From contig NZ_JAOQJK010000001.1 in NCBI RefSeq assembly GCF_025567045.1, forward strand, positions 124,001-188,000: 64,000 nt of DNA, written 5' to 3'. The position numbers and the translations under genes are program-made. Of this stretch, positions 41,721 to 49,294 are shown piece by piece; the first letter of the stretch is position 1, and each line of letters begins with the position of its first letter. A model generated the notes under the pieces. That model saw nothing but the letters and a program-made list of their open reading frames with translations, was not told the DNA's origin and searched no databases. Source of the stretch: Barnesiella propionica. Lineage in GTDB: Bacteria; Bacteroidota; Bacteroidia; Bacteroidales; Barnesiellaceae.

Positions 41721-42644
41721 ATGACCATACAACAATTTGAATACATCGTGGCAGTAAACCGTTACCGCCATTTTGTAAAAGCCGCAGAAGAATGCCGAGT
41801 CACTCAACCGACTTTAAGCACCATGATACAAAAAATGGAGGATGAGCTCAACGTAAAAATATTCGACCGGAATAAACATCCGGTGGAACCTACCGAAATG
41901 GGAATGAGAATAATCCGGCAGGCCGAAACTGCTTTACATGAAATCCGCCGGATACAAGAAATGGTACATTCGGAAAAAGAACTTATTTCGGGTAACATAC
42001 GTATAGGAATCATCCCCACCATAGCCCCCTATCTCATACCGCCTTTTATCTCTGCATTCCGGAAAGACTTCCCTGCTGTAACGCTGTCCATATCGGAAAT
42101 GAAAACGAACAATATCATTTACAATTTACGGAGTTCTCTATTGGATATGGCTATTGTCTCTACCCCTATAGAGCAACCCGATTTCCTTGAAATTCCGTTA
42201 TATTACGAACGTTTCGTCGCCTATTACTCTCCCGACGAGCCTCAAAAGGATATCCAGCTAAACGCGCAGAATATGCCCTTGGAGCATCTTTGGGTATTAC
42301 AGGAAGGACATTGTTTCCGGAAACAGATATTCAACTTCTGTGACAAAGCCTCTACCCATAATATGACTTATGAGGCGGGCAGTATAGATACTTTAATAAA
42401 GATAGTGGACAACAACGGCGGGTATACCGTTATTCCCGAACTCCACCTGCCGCTTCTTTCACCGGAACAAAAGAAAAACATCCGGGAAATTTCTTCACCG
42501 CCTGCGGTAAGGGAAATTTCCATTATCATACGTAACGACTATATTAAAGAACGTATAATAAACGCCGTTGCCGACACGATCAAAAAGATCATTCCCGAAC
42601 CGATGCTGAACGAACATTTGAAAAAATTCTCAATCAAATTATAA
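41721..42644 (+). CDS. oxyR: OxyR, LysR-family hydrogen-peroxide sensor
   Basis: This is a 307-residue LysR-type transcription factor. The N-terminal winged helix (about 1-60: KAAEECRVTQPTLSTMIQKMEDEL) is followed by the regulatory domain. The redox-sensing cysteines are Cys198 and Cys207 in EGHCFRKQIFNFC, spaced exactly as Cys199/Cys208 of E. coli OxyR, which is the basis for the name. It would activate peroxide-defence genes, and the divergent peroxiredoxin-thioredoxin operon is the obvious local target across a 247-base gap. Confidence 0.94.
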   Translation: MTIQQFEYIVAVNRYRHFVKAAEECRVTQPTLSTMIQKMEDELNVKIFDRNKHPVEPTEMGMRIIRQAETALHEIRRIQEMVHSEKELISGNIRIGIIPTIAPYLIPPFISAFRKDFPAVTLSISEMKTNNIIYNLRSSLLDMAIVSTPIEQPDFLEIPLYYERFVAYYSPDEPQKDIQLNAQNMPLEHLWVLQEGHCFRKQIFNFCDKASTHNMTYEAGSIDTLIKIVDNNGGYTVIPELHLPLLSPEQKKNIREISSPPAVREISIIIRNDYIKERIINAVADTIKKIIPEPMLNEHLKKFSIKL

Positions 42645-42664
42645 TTATCCGTCCGCACGAATAA

Positions 42665-43162
42665 CTATCGTTGGTAGTACATCACCAAGGAAGTTTTTTG
42701 CAGGAGATGCTCATTAATCTGGAACCCTACCTTTGCAGGATTACTGTTTTCACACAGGTCCAAATGTTCTGTACGTAAAGCATATAGGGTTATCATATAT
42801 TCATGAATACCGTCCCCCACGGGAGGACAAGGTCCGCTATAACCATGAAGGCCGAAATCGTTCAGGCTCTGAACTGCACCTCCGGGCATCAATCCCGATA
42901 AAGGATCACCCGCATTGCCGGCAAGCTCCGTAACCGACGACGGAATATTAAAAACCACCCAATGCCACCATCCGCTACCCGTAGGTGCATCTTTATCGTA
43001 AAGAGTCAAAGCAAAACTCTTTGTTCCCTTCGGTGCATCCGACCAGATTAAATGAGGTGAAATATTTCCGCCACCACACTCTTCACTATTAAACACCTGG
43101 ATTCTCCTTACCTGTCCCTTTACATCCGGACTTGTTAATGTAAAATTACTTTCTCCGTTCAT
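42665..43162 (-). CDS. YbhB/YbcL (PEBP) family protein
   Basis: This is a 165-residue cytoplasmic protein of the phosphatidylethanolamine-binding/Raf-kinase-inhibitor-like family. Diagnostic segments are GGNISPHLIWSDAPKGTKSFALTLYDKDAPTG, WWHWVVFNIP and GLHGYSGPCPPVGDGIHEYMITLYAL, which form the anion-binding pocket. The biochemical role in bacteria is not settled. It lies 87 bases downstream of an MFS pump in the same direction and may share its transcript; its stop converges on oxyR with a 20-base gap. Confidence 0.9.
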   Translation of the reverse strand: MNGESNFTLTSPDVKGQVRRIQVFNSEECGGGNISPHLIWSDAPKGTKSFALTLYDKDAPTGSGWWHWVVFNIPSSVTELAGNAGDPLSGLMPGGAVQSLNDFGLHGYSGPCPPVGDGIHEYMITLYALRTEHLDLCENSNPAKVGFQINEHLLQKTSLVMYYQR

Positions 43163-43249
43163 TCCATATCTTATTTAATTTATAAGATTAAAACAAGCAG
43201 ATTCATTTTAAGGTTTATCCAATACGTCAATACGAGTTTAAAGGATCTT

Positions 43250-44647
43250 TTAATCCCTTTTAAGGGGCATGCGCCGGGAAAGTCGCAAGCAGCTAACGAC
43301 TCCTGCTATCACAGAGAAAAAAAGTGCTGCCAGTAAACAAACCCGTGTACTCTGCGCATGAGGTATATAACTGAACAATATCGCTACAAGGGAAGCACCT
43401 AATGTCTGACCAAGCAGGCGTGCCGTACCCAGCATACCGCTGGCTCCTCCGCTACGGGAAGGGGGTGCAGAAGAAATAATTGTACTGTTGTTCGGAGTCT
43501 GAAACAAACCGAACCCCACACCGCATACTGCCATGCGCCATATTATATCCATATTGGAAGGCGCTTCGGAAAGTGCATATAATAAATACAGGCCTGTTGC
43601 CAATATAAACATTCCTATTCCTCCCAAAAGTCCTGCGTGGATACGCTCTACCAGATAACCGGCGGCCGGAGCAGCAAAAAGTATCGCGACCGGCCACGGA
43701 GTAATAAGAAGCCCCGTCTCTATTTCATTTCTGCCAAGAGAATCCTGAAAGAAAAAAGGGAGAGATATCAAAGCAAGCATTTGAGCCGTAAACGAACAAA
43801 CAGAGGTAACTACCGATAAAGAAAAGATAGGTATTTTCATAAGATCAACCGGCAGCAAAGGATTCTCTTTATGAAGCTGATCCCGGATATACCACGTAGC
43901 GACAACAACAAGCAACATCAATAAAATAGCCAGTAACCACGGACTTTCATGATGGGCAAATCCCTCTATCGAATAGATAAGCAAGCCGAAAGTCAAAGCA
44001 TTGGCGACTGCCGCTTTCTTATCGAATCTACGGTCTCTGCGCATCTCCCGTTTCGGCAAGAACAATGCTCCCATAATAAGAGCCGCGGCACCCATCGGTA
44101 AATTCATGGCAAACAACCAGTGCCAATCGGCAATGGCAAGGACAGCTCCGGCGACAGTAGGCCCAGCTACAGCAGAAACGGCAACGACCATAGCATTAAT
44201 GGCGAGCCCGCGTCCTAAATATTTTGCCGGATAAATAGTTCTTAACTGGGCGGCATTCACTCCCGTGATAGCAGCAGCACCCAATCCTTGAAGAGCCCGG
44301 GCTCCTACCAACATCCAAAATGAATCGGAAAGAGCACAAACGAGAGAAGTAATACAAAAAAGCCCTACCCCCGAAAGATATACCCTACGATAGCCATAAA
44401 TATCTCCTAAGGAAGAAAAAGACAGTAAAGAAACAATCAACGCTAACAGGTAAGCGTTCATGATCCAGATCGTAAGGGATGGAGTCGTTCCGAAATCCTT
44501 TGAAAAAGTAGGAAGAACCACGTTGGCAATACTGGCATCAAGAACCGACATCATAAGAGTAATAGAAATTGCCAGAACCGCCCATATCCTTCGGGGCATA
44601 GGAAGGCCGTCAGCCTTTTTCTCACACGTCATTACCTCAACTGTCAT
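43250..44647 (-). CDS. MFS drug efflux transporter, DHA2 (EmrB/QacA-like)
   Basis: This is a 465-residue inner-membrane protein with about 14 hydrophobic segments. Motifs LDASIANVVLPTF (motif D1), SLGDIYGYRRVYLSG (motif A) and GARALQGLGAAAITGVNAAQLRTIYP mark proton-coupled multidrug exporters of the DHA2 family. No membrane-fusion or outer-membrane partner gene lies beside it. The ATG read from 44632 is an alternative start that gives a longer leader from the promoter box at 44665-44672. Confidence 0.9.
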   Translation of the reverse strand: MTVEVMTCEKKADGLPMPRRIWAVLAISITLMMSVLDASIANVVLPTFSKDFGTTPSLTIWIMNAYLLALIVSLLSFSSLGDIYGYRRVYLSGVGLFCITSLVCALSDSFWMLVGARALQGLGAAAITGVNAAQLRTIYPAKYLGRGLAINAMVVAVSAVAGPTVAGAVLAIADWHWLFAMNLPMGAAALIMGALFLPKREMRRDRRFDKKAAVANALTFGLLIYSIEGFAHHESPWLLAILLMLLVVVATWYIRDQLHKENPLLPVDLMKIPIFSLSVVTSVCSFTAQMLALISLPFFFQDSLGRNEIETGLLITPWPVAILFAAPAAGYLVERIHAGLLGGIGMFILATGLYLLYALSEAPSNMDIIWRMAVCGVGFGLFQTPNNSTIISSAPPSRSGGASGMLGTARLLGQTLGASLVAILFSYIPHAQSTRVCLLAALFFSVIAGVVSCLRLSRRMPLKRD

Positions 44648-44664
44648 CTGTATTTTTTATGGAA

Positions 44665-44672
44665 CAAAAGTA
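44665..44672 (-). promoter_or_regulatory. MFS pump promoter -7 box
   Basis: The minus strand reads TACTTTTG (TAnnTTTG), 17 bases upstream of the annotated ATG. No clear -33 TTTG is visible. Confidence 0.4.
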
Positions 44673-44811
44673 CTCAATCTGATAAAGCCGTGATTATCCT
44701 TTTTAACGAAATTACTATCTTTTATATTTAATAAATAACAAGTACAGAATTATGTATAGAATTTTAGATTTTCTTTTAATAGATATTACAGAGTATTTAA
44801 TGACGGTTAAC

Positions 44812-44842
44812 CTTGTTATTTCTTAACTAATTGCTATTTTTG
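44812..44842 (+). promoter_or_regulatory. Promoter of candidate small RNA
   Basis: CTTG (44812-44815), a 19-base spacer and TATTTTTG (44835-44842) give a near-perfect Bacteroidetes promoter. Transcription would start near 44849, over 430 bases from the next gene and just upstream of two hairpins. Confidence 0.45.
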
Positions 44843-44848
44843 TTCTTA

Positions 44849-45043
44849 TTATTAAAATTATTTTCATATATGATTATAATATAGCTCACAAACTTTGGAA
44901 TATATTCACCGAAGAAATACGGGCTTAAATAATTAAAATGTTCCCGGCAATACATTTTAAAGAACAGTAGCGAGATTGCCGGGAACATTTACAAAAGGCA
45001 TAAAACGTTTTTATTTCCGTTAAGAAATAAGGCGTTTTTCATA
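44849..45043 (+). ncRNA. Candidate small RNA with two tandem hairpins
   Basis: A transcript from the promoter above would contain a perfect 15-bp inverted repeat (44936-44950 and 44976-44990, loop 25 bases) and then a second hairpin: AAAACG/CGTTTT enclosing TTATTTC/GAAATAA (about 45002-45038), which ends in TTTTT like a rho-independent terminator. No reading frame longer than about 10 codons starts within it. A free-standing RNA or a regulatory leader of the downstream HTH gene are both possible. No known RNA family is recognised. Confidence 0.35.
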
Positions 45044-45189
45044 GATTAGCCATTCAAGATTACTCATCTTTTTATACATTACAAATTTATACATTGATAA
45101 TCAATTATTTGTGACGTATTGTATGTATTTTGCTATCTGTCGGTTTCTAATTACACTATATTATCCTCCTTAGGAATCTAAAAATGAAA

Positions 45190-45233
45190 AAACAAATCTT
45201 ACGAATCAGATTTGTTTCGGAATTCGAAACAAA
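45190..45233 (+). promoter_or_regulatory. Overlapping inverted repeats upstream of the HTH gene
   Basis: AAACAAATCT (45190-45199) pairs with AGATTTGTTT (45208-45217). The right arm is itself the left arm of a 23-base near-perfect palindrome (45211-45233, TTTGTTTCG/CGAAACAAA around GAATT). The two cannot form as hairpins at once. They end 50 bases before the ATG at 45284, fitting an operator for an HTH protein or a two-state leader. Confidence 0.45.
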
Positions 45234-45283
45234 CCAAATCGAATTTTCGTTTTATAGAAAACATCCAATAATAATGCTTAAAC

Positions 45284-46246
45284 ATGATAAATCAAATACT
45301 AAACTCTGAACTTATCAATGCCATTAAAGAAAAAACACAGGAAAAAACAAATTTAGCCAACACTTTGATGGATATTTTACACTTGGGAAAAGAAGCAACT
45401 TACCGAAGGTTGCGCGGTGAAGTCCCGTTCACTTTAAGTGAAGCCATCACTATCTCCCACGCCATGGGTATTTCGATTGACAAAATAGCAGGTTCATATA
45501 TCAATACGAACGCATTTTTCAATTTGAACATGGTCAGTTCTGAAAATCCATCAGAAACTTATTATGCTATTATCAACAAACACGTCGAGATTTTCTCTTT
45601 GCTGATAAATGACCCGGCTTCGGAATTAGGAGCTTCATCCAATATTATTCCACAAACTCTCTATTTCCGATATTACGAACTTTCGAAATTCCATCTGTTT
45701 AAATGGATATACCAACACGAAAAAGTAAATTTCTGCAAACGCTACGAAGATTTCGAACTTTCTCCTAAATTATTACAATGCCAGAAAGATTTTGTAGAAA
45801 TGTCCCAATTACTTCATAAATCTTATTATATATGGGACAGAGAAATATTCCGGCATCTGATTAACGATATAAAATATTTTTCCAGTATTCATCTCATATC
45901 GGAAGAAAGCGTCCGGGCTCTGAAGAAAGATTTTTTACAATTGTTGAACGAAGCGGAACACATTGCTACGACAGGACAATTCTCCACGGGAAAAGAAATA
46001 CAGCTATATATCGCCAACACAAATTTTGAGGCGACTTACAGCTATGTAAAAAGTACCGACTTTCATTTAAGCATGATAAGAGTATTCTCTATAAATTCGA
46101 TCACAAGTAAAGACGATATGATATTCGGCAAGCTGAAAGAATGGATACAATCTTTGAAAAAATATTCTATTCTTATTTCCCAAAGCGGAGAAATACAGCG
46201 TATCGAATTCTTCAAAGAACAAAGAAAACTGGTCGAGAACCTATAA
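45284..46246 (+). CDS. HTH-containing protein of unknown function
   Basis: This is a 320-residue cytoplasmic protein. The first 75 residues read like an XRE/Cro-type helix-turn-helix (LMDILHLGKEATYRRLRGEVPFTLSEAITISHAMGISIDKI). The remainder is helical, rich in Tyr, Phe and Lys, with no enzyme motif or membrane segment. Proteins of this shape, an HTH followed by a long uncharacterised helical domain, are common in Bacteroidetes. It is preceded by overlapping palindromes that could be its own operator. The gene is monocistronic or may read into the GNAT-like gene 103 bases on. Confidence 0.6.
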   Translation: MINQILNSELINAIKEKTQEKTNLANTLMDILHLGKEATYRRLRGEVPFTLSEAITISHAMGISIDKIAGSYINTNAFFNLNMVSSENPSETYYAIINKHVEIFSLLINDPASELGASSNIIPQTLYFRYYELSKFHLFKWIYQHEKVNFCKRYEDFELSPKLLQCQKDFVEMSQLLHKSYYIWDREIFRHLINDIKYFSSIHLISEESVRALKKDFLQLLNEAEHIATTGQFSTGKEIQLYIANTNFEATYSYVKSTDFHLSMIRVFSINSITSKDDMIFGKLKEWIQSLKKYSILISQSGEIQRIEFFKEQRKLVENL

Positions 46247-46349
46247 TTACAATAGTCTCTACAAACCAAATTAAAAAGAATTCGGCATAAACAGTATCGA
46301 TAAGTTAATTGTTTTACAAAAACAAAATAAACGATTTAAATATAAAAAC

Positions 46350-46649
46350 ATGGAAGCTTACAAATTAACCGATAATAAAGATAAAAAACAATATGAATTT
46401 CATATAGAAGGTTTCACCCCGAAAATAGAATACATAAAAAACAATAACGGAGAAATATATCTTACCCATACCGAAGTTCCCGATCAACTAGGAGGTCGCG
46501 GTATAGGCAGCGAACTGGTAAAACAAGTGCTGGAAAACATCGAAAAGCAAGGATTGCGGCTGGTTCCACTCTGTCCTTTCGTAGCCGGTTATATACAAAA
46601 GCATCCCGAATGGAAGCGCATCGTTATGAGAGGGATTAAGATAGATTAA
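46350..46649 (+). CDS. GNAT-like N-acetyltransferase, YjdJ family
   Basis: This is a 99-residue protein with the compact acetyl-CoA-binding core of the YjdJ group: HTEVPDQLGGRGIGSELVKQVLENI (the GRGIGS loop binds the pantetheine pyrophosphate), then LRLVPLCPFVAGYIQKHPEW. It starts with an acceptor-less short N-terminus typical for this family. It lies 6 bases upstream of the YjdI-like gene, the same order-neighbour pair seen in E. coli (yjdI/yjdJ). The substrate is unknown. Confidence 0.88.
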   Translation: MEAYKLTDNKDKKQYEFHIEGFTPKIEYIKNNNGEIYLTHTEVPDQLGGRGIGSELVKQVLENIEKQGLRLVPLCPFVAGYIQKHPEWKRIVMRGIKID

Positions 46650-46655
46650 ATCAAA

Positions 46656-46871
46656 ATGAAAGATATTATTGAATATACAAACGAGGAAATAACGATTCTC
46701 TGGAAACCATCGTTATGCAAGCATACGGGTATATGTGTAAAAACATTGCCACAAGTCTATAATCCCCGCGAAAGACCGTGGATAAAAATGGATAATGCGA
46801 CGACCGAACAGTTAATCGGACAAATCAAAAAATGTCCCTCAGGTGCATTAAGCTACAAATTACTGAAATAA
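46656..46871 (+). CDS. YjdI-like mono-cluster iron-sulfur protein
   Basis: This is a 71-residue protein of the divergent 4Fe-4S mono-cluster family. Cysteines sit at LCKHTGICVKTLPQVY and KKCPSGALSY; proline after the last Cys (CPSGAL) is typical. It starts 6 bases after the GNAT-like gene and is certainly co-transcribed with it. The function is unknown; the conserved pairing suggests the cluster protein and the acetyltransferase act together. Confidence 0.88.
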   Translation: MKDIIEYTNEEITILWKPSLCKHTGICVKTLPQVYNPRERPWIKMDNATTEQLIGQIKKCPSGALSYKLLK

Positions 46872-46903
46872 AATTACCAGGGGCTCATCCCCTTTCCCAA
46901 AAT

Positions 46904-46952
46904 ATTCACGGTTATATCTCCCATTGTACGATGGAAAGATATAACCGTGAAT
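46904..46952. terminator. Strong bidirectional terminator between YjdI-like gene and mdh
   Basis: ATTCACGGTTATATCT (46904-46919) and AGATATAACCGTGAAT (46937-46952) form a perfect 16-bp stem, with CCAT/ATGG extending inside the loop. A smaller AGGGG/CCCCT hairpin (46879-46893) followed by TTT lies just after the YjdI-like stop. Confidence 0.85.
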
Positions 46953-46983
46953 GGATTTTCAGCCCAAAATAAATTTTAAACCT

Positions 46984-47985
46984 TTATTTAATATTGGGGT
47001 TCAGATCATGCCATTTATCAATCGGTGGAATTATACCCATCGCTATCACTTCATCCCTCAATTTACACAAATGGTTATAACTGTTTTCCAACTCTTTTTC
47101 TTCTTGCAATGTGCCTTCTACTTCCCGGTAATGTACTCCATCTTTCGTAATAGAGGTCTCCATGGCCATCATAATATGATTAAATTTTCCTGATGATACA
47201 TACACTCCGGCAGGCCAGCGGAACGGTGTTCCTCCCATAGCTGCCGCAATCATTTCGATAGAAAGATAAGCAGGACTCTGAAAAGAAGAACGTCCTCGCA
47301 AATCGATAATATGTTTGCCTCCCTGGATAACCCGTTGTTTTAAGTCATTCCAGTCTTTTTCAGACAACTTATCACTACCGATCAATTTGTCCAGAGCTAC
47401 TCCGTTCACATCCGTAGTAGAGGCAAATACGGCCATTTGTTCTCCATGCCCGCCATAAGTACGGCAATTCTTTATTTCAGAAGCCGGAACACGAAAATAC
47501 TTTACCAGTTCATTCTGCAACCGGGTGCTGTCCAAAGCTGCGAGAGTTGAAACCTGTGCCGGTTTCAATCCCGAATAAAGCAAGGTAATAAGACCTGTAA
47601 TATCCGCCGGATTAAATACGACTACTACATGTTTTACTTCAGGACAATATAAACGAATATCTTTCCCAAACTGTTCTGCTATCTGTGCATTTCCTTTCAG
47701 CAAATCTTCTCTTGTCATCCCTGCTTTTCGGGCGGCTCCACCGGACGATACAATATATCCGGCTCCCGTAAGTGCTTCTTTTATATCCGTAGAGTAAGTT
47801 ATGTTCACATTCTCAAACCCACATTGCAACAATTCTTCGGCCACTCCTTCCAGAGCCGGGCCATATGGGTCGTAAAGGCATACATTAGGCGTAAGTTTCA
47901 TCATCAAAGCGGTTTGTGCCATATTGGAACCTATCATTCCGGCTGCACCTACAATAGTTAATTTCTCATTTGTCAGGAATCCCAT
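46984..47985 (-). CDS. mdh: Malate dehydrogenase, Bacteroidetes type
   Basis: This NAD-dependent enzyme interconverts malate and oxaloacetate in the cytoplasm. The N-terminal Rossmann motif is LTIVGAAGMIGSN; VVVFNPADITGL, STRLQNELVKYF and the catalytic-His segment YGGHGEQMAVF follow. I start it at the ATG read from 47985 (333 residues) rather than the frame's first ATG at 48123: the MGFLTNEKL opening matches the family, and a promoter box at 48034-48041 lies between the two. The ATG at 47991 would add two residues. It converges on the YjdI-like gene across a strong terminator. Confidence 0.92.
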   Translation of the reverse strand: MGFLTNEKLTIVGAAGMIGSNMAQTALMMKLTPNVCLYDPYGPALEGVAEELLQCGFENVNITYSTDIKEALTGAGYIVSSGGAARKAGMTREDLLKGNAQIAEQFGKDIRLYCPEVKHVVVVFNPADITGLITLLYSGLKPAQVSTLAALDSTRLQNELVKYFRVPASEIKNCRTYGGHGEQMAVFASTTDVNGVALDKLIGSDKLSEKDWNDLKQRVIQGGKHIIDLRGRSSFQSPAYLSIEMIAAAMGGTPFRWPAGVYVSSGKFNHIMMAMETSITKDGVHYREVEGTLQEEKELENSYNHLCKLRDEVIAMGIIPPIDKWHDLNPNIK

Positions 47986-48033
47986 AATCATATTTTTTAG
48001 TAAATAAATAATCCTTGCCGTTTTCTCGTATAA

Positions 48034-48041
48034 CAAAAATA
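48034..48041 (-). promoter_or_regulatory. mdh promoter -7 box
   Basis: The minus strand reads TATTTTTG (TAnnTTTG), placing the transcript start near 48027 and giving a leader of about 40 bases to the ATG at 47985. The upstream ATG at 48123 would not be transcribed from it. Confidence 0.5.
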
Positions 48042-48261
48042 AGTCATATTTTGATAACCTATTTATATAAAATTGTTCTCCGATATATCTATAAGTTATA
48101 ACAATCCCCAGCCTATTACCCATTGTAAAGCCAGAGGATCCGGTCTCATGCCTTTTTGTAAATACAAACCTGTTTAATTTTCTCCTTTCGTAAACGACAA
48201 CAATATATTTATGTAAATAAAAACCGGATACAATACATTTCCAGCAATTGCCGAAAAAATA

Positions 48262-48269
48262 TACCTTTG
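48262..48269 (+). promoter_or_regulatory. Promoter -7 box for exported protein 48300-48923
   Basis: TACCTTTG matches TAnnTTTG exactly, 30 bases before the ATG at 48300. The upstream in-frame TTG at 48267 is part of this box. Confidence 0.55.
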
Positions 48270-48299
48270 CTCCACTATAAACACAAGATTATATCAATT

Positions 48300-48923
48300 A
48301 TGAAATTATATCTTTCTCTCGCTCTTTTCTTATATTCCATGACCTGCGGATACTGCCAGGATATTTTTTCTGTAACTATAGAAAAAGCTGTAGAAAACCA
48401 GCTACATATATATCCGCATTCCACGCTCAAAGATATATATAAGAATTTCTTTCAGGACAAATTTGGTCCCGGGCATCTTTTACCAGATACTGCAATAGCC
48501 GGAAATTATCTCCGAAAAGAACTGGCTGCCATGACTTCCGATGAAAGCCCTCTATTGGAACTTACCGGATATCAGGGTAATTTTTACCGCATAAATTTAT
48601 CTGTGATTCAAAGTGGTTATATATCTTATGACAAATTTTTCGATTGTTTTATCCGTAGTATGGAAGGGCTCAAACAACCGGAAATACCGGAATGGAAAAA
48701 AGAATGGGAACAAATAGAAACGATAATATCGAAAAAATATAACTACCTGCCCGATTATGAGCAAGACAAAAAAGAAATTATCAACAACCTCGATTCCGGA
48801 GACTATATAGGACACCATAGCCGGCTGTTCGAACTTAATTATAAACCCCATTACAGGATCATAAGGCGGGATATTGCAGAACGAGAAATCATCCCTCTAT
48901 TGCCTCCAGCACTTGCGAAATGA
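48300..48923 (+). CDS. Exported protein of unknown function
   Basis: This protein has 207 residues when started at the ATG at 48300. The frame extends to a TTG at 48267, but that TTG is inside the promoter -7 box, so the ATG start is preferred and gives a clean signal peptide (MKLYLSLALFLYSMTCGYCQ). The mature part contains STLKDIYKNFFQDKFGPGHLLPD, PLLELTGYQGNFYRINLSVI and a C-terminal HYRIIRRDIAEREIIPLLP. I recognise no family. The GPGHLLPD and IIRRDI segments look like conserved motifs. It is monocistronic, and its stop lies 12 bases from the convergent DUF2007 gene. Confidence 0.7.
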   Translation: MKLYLSLALFLYSMTCGYCQDIFSVTIEKAVENQLHIYPHSTLKDIYKNFFQDKFGPGHLLPDTAIAGNYLRKELAAMTSDESPLLELTGYQGNFYRINLSVIQSGYISYDKFFDCFIRSMEGLKQPEIPEWKKEWEQIETIISKKYNYLPDYEQDKKEIINNLDSGDYIGHHSRLFELNYKPHYRIIRRDIAEREIIPLLPPALAK

Positions 48924-48935
48924 TTATCTATACAT

Positions 48936-49172
48936 TTATTTCAACGGTTCAACCGGTTTGCTGTTAAGGATTCTGTCTGCCAGTTCTACATCCTTCTCAA
49001 AAAGACTTAAACTTACCTGCCAAGTGGGAATATCGGTCATGGGTAATAAATTAGAAATATTCTCATTGGAAAGAAAACATGGAACACCGTTAGTTTCAAG
49101 TACTCCTTTCTCAATATTAGCGTCCACTGCCGAAGCGTACTTTTTGTAAACGACAATTTTATCTTCTTTCAT
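48936..49172 (-). CDS. DUF2007-type small protein
   Basis: This is a 78-residue cytoplasmic protein with the DUF2007 (putative signal-transducing protein) layout: KIVVYKKYASAVDANIEKGVLETNGVPCFLSNEN, then a C-terminal WQVSLSLFEKDVELADRIL. The fold is ferredoxin-like and the function unknown. A TATATTTG box at 49198-49205 supports the chosen start. Confidence 0.85.
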   Translation of the reverse strand: MKEDKIVVYKKYASAVDANIEKGVLETNGVPCFLSNENISNLLPMTDIPTWQVSLSLFEKDVELADRILNSKPVEPLK

Positions 49173-49197
49173 AATCGTATGGTATTAATGATTTACA

Positions 49198-49205
49198 CAA
49201 ATATA
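49198..49205 (-). promoter_or_regulatory. Promoter -7 box of the DUF2007 gene
   Basis: The minus strand reads TATATTTG, with GTTG about 21 bases upstream. It lies 26 bases before the ATG at 49172. Confidence 0.5.
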
Positions 49206-49294
49206 TAAAAACTAAATGGTAATTCCCAACAGATTACTATTTTTGTTTAACAATTAATCCTTAAAAAATATTTATAACACATTAATAATAATAC

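Larger units (their letters stand above)
44648..45283. other. 636-base divergent intergenic region with candidate sRNA and palindromes
   Basis: The gap between the MFS pump (minus) and the HTH gene (plus) has no supported protein gene. It contains an MFS promoter box, a plus-strand promoter with two tandem hairpins (44812-45043), and overlapping palindromes just before the HTH gene (45190-45233), each listed separately. Confidence 0.6.

Noticed and set aside
47986..48123. 46-residue N-terminal extension of malate dehydrogenase
   Set aside because: It lies upstream of a TAnnTTTG box and has no counterpart in the family, which starts at xFLTNEKL.
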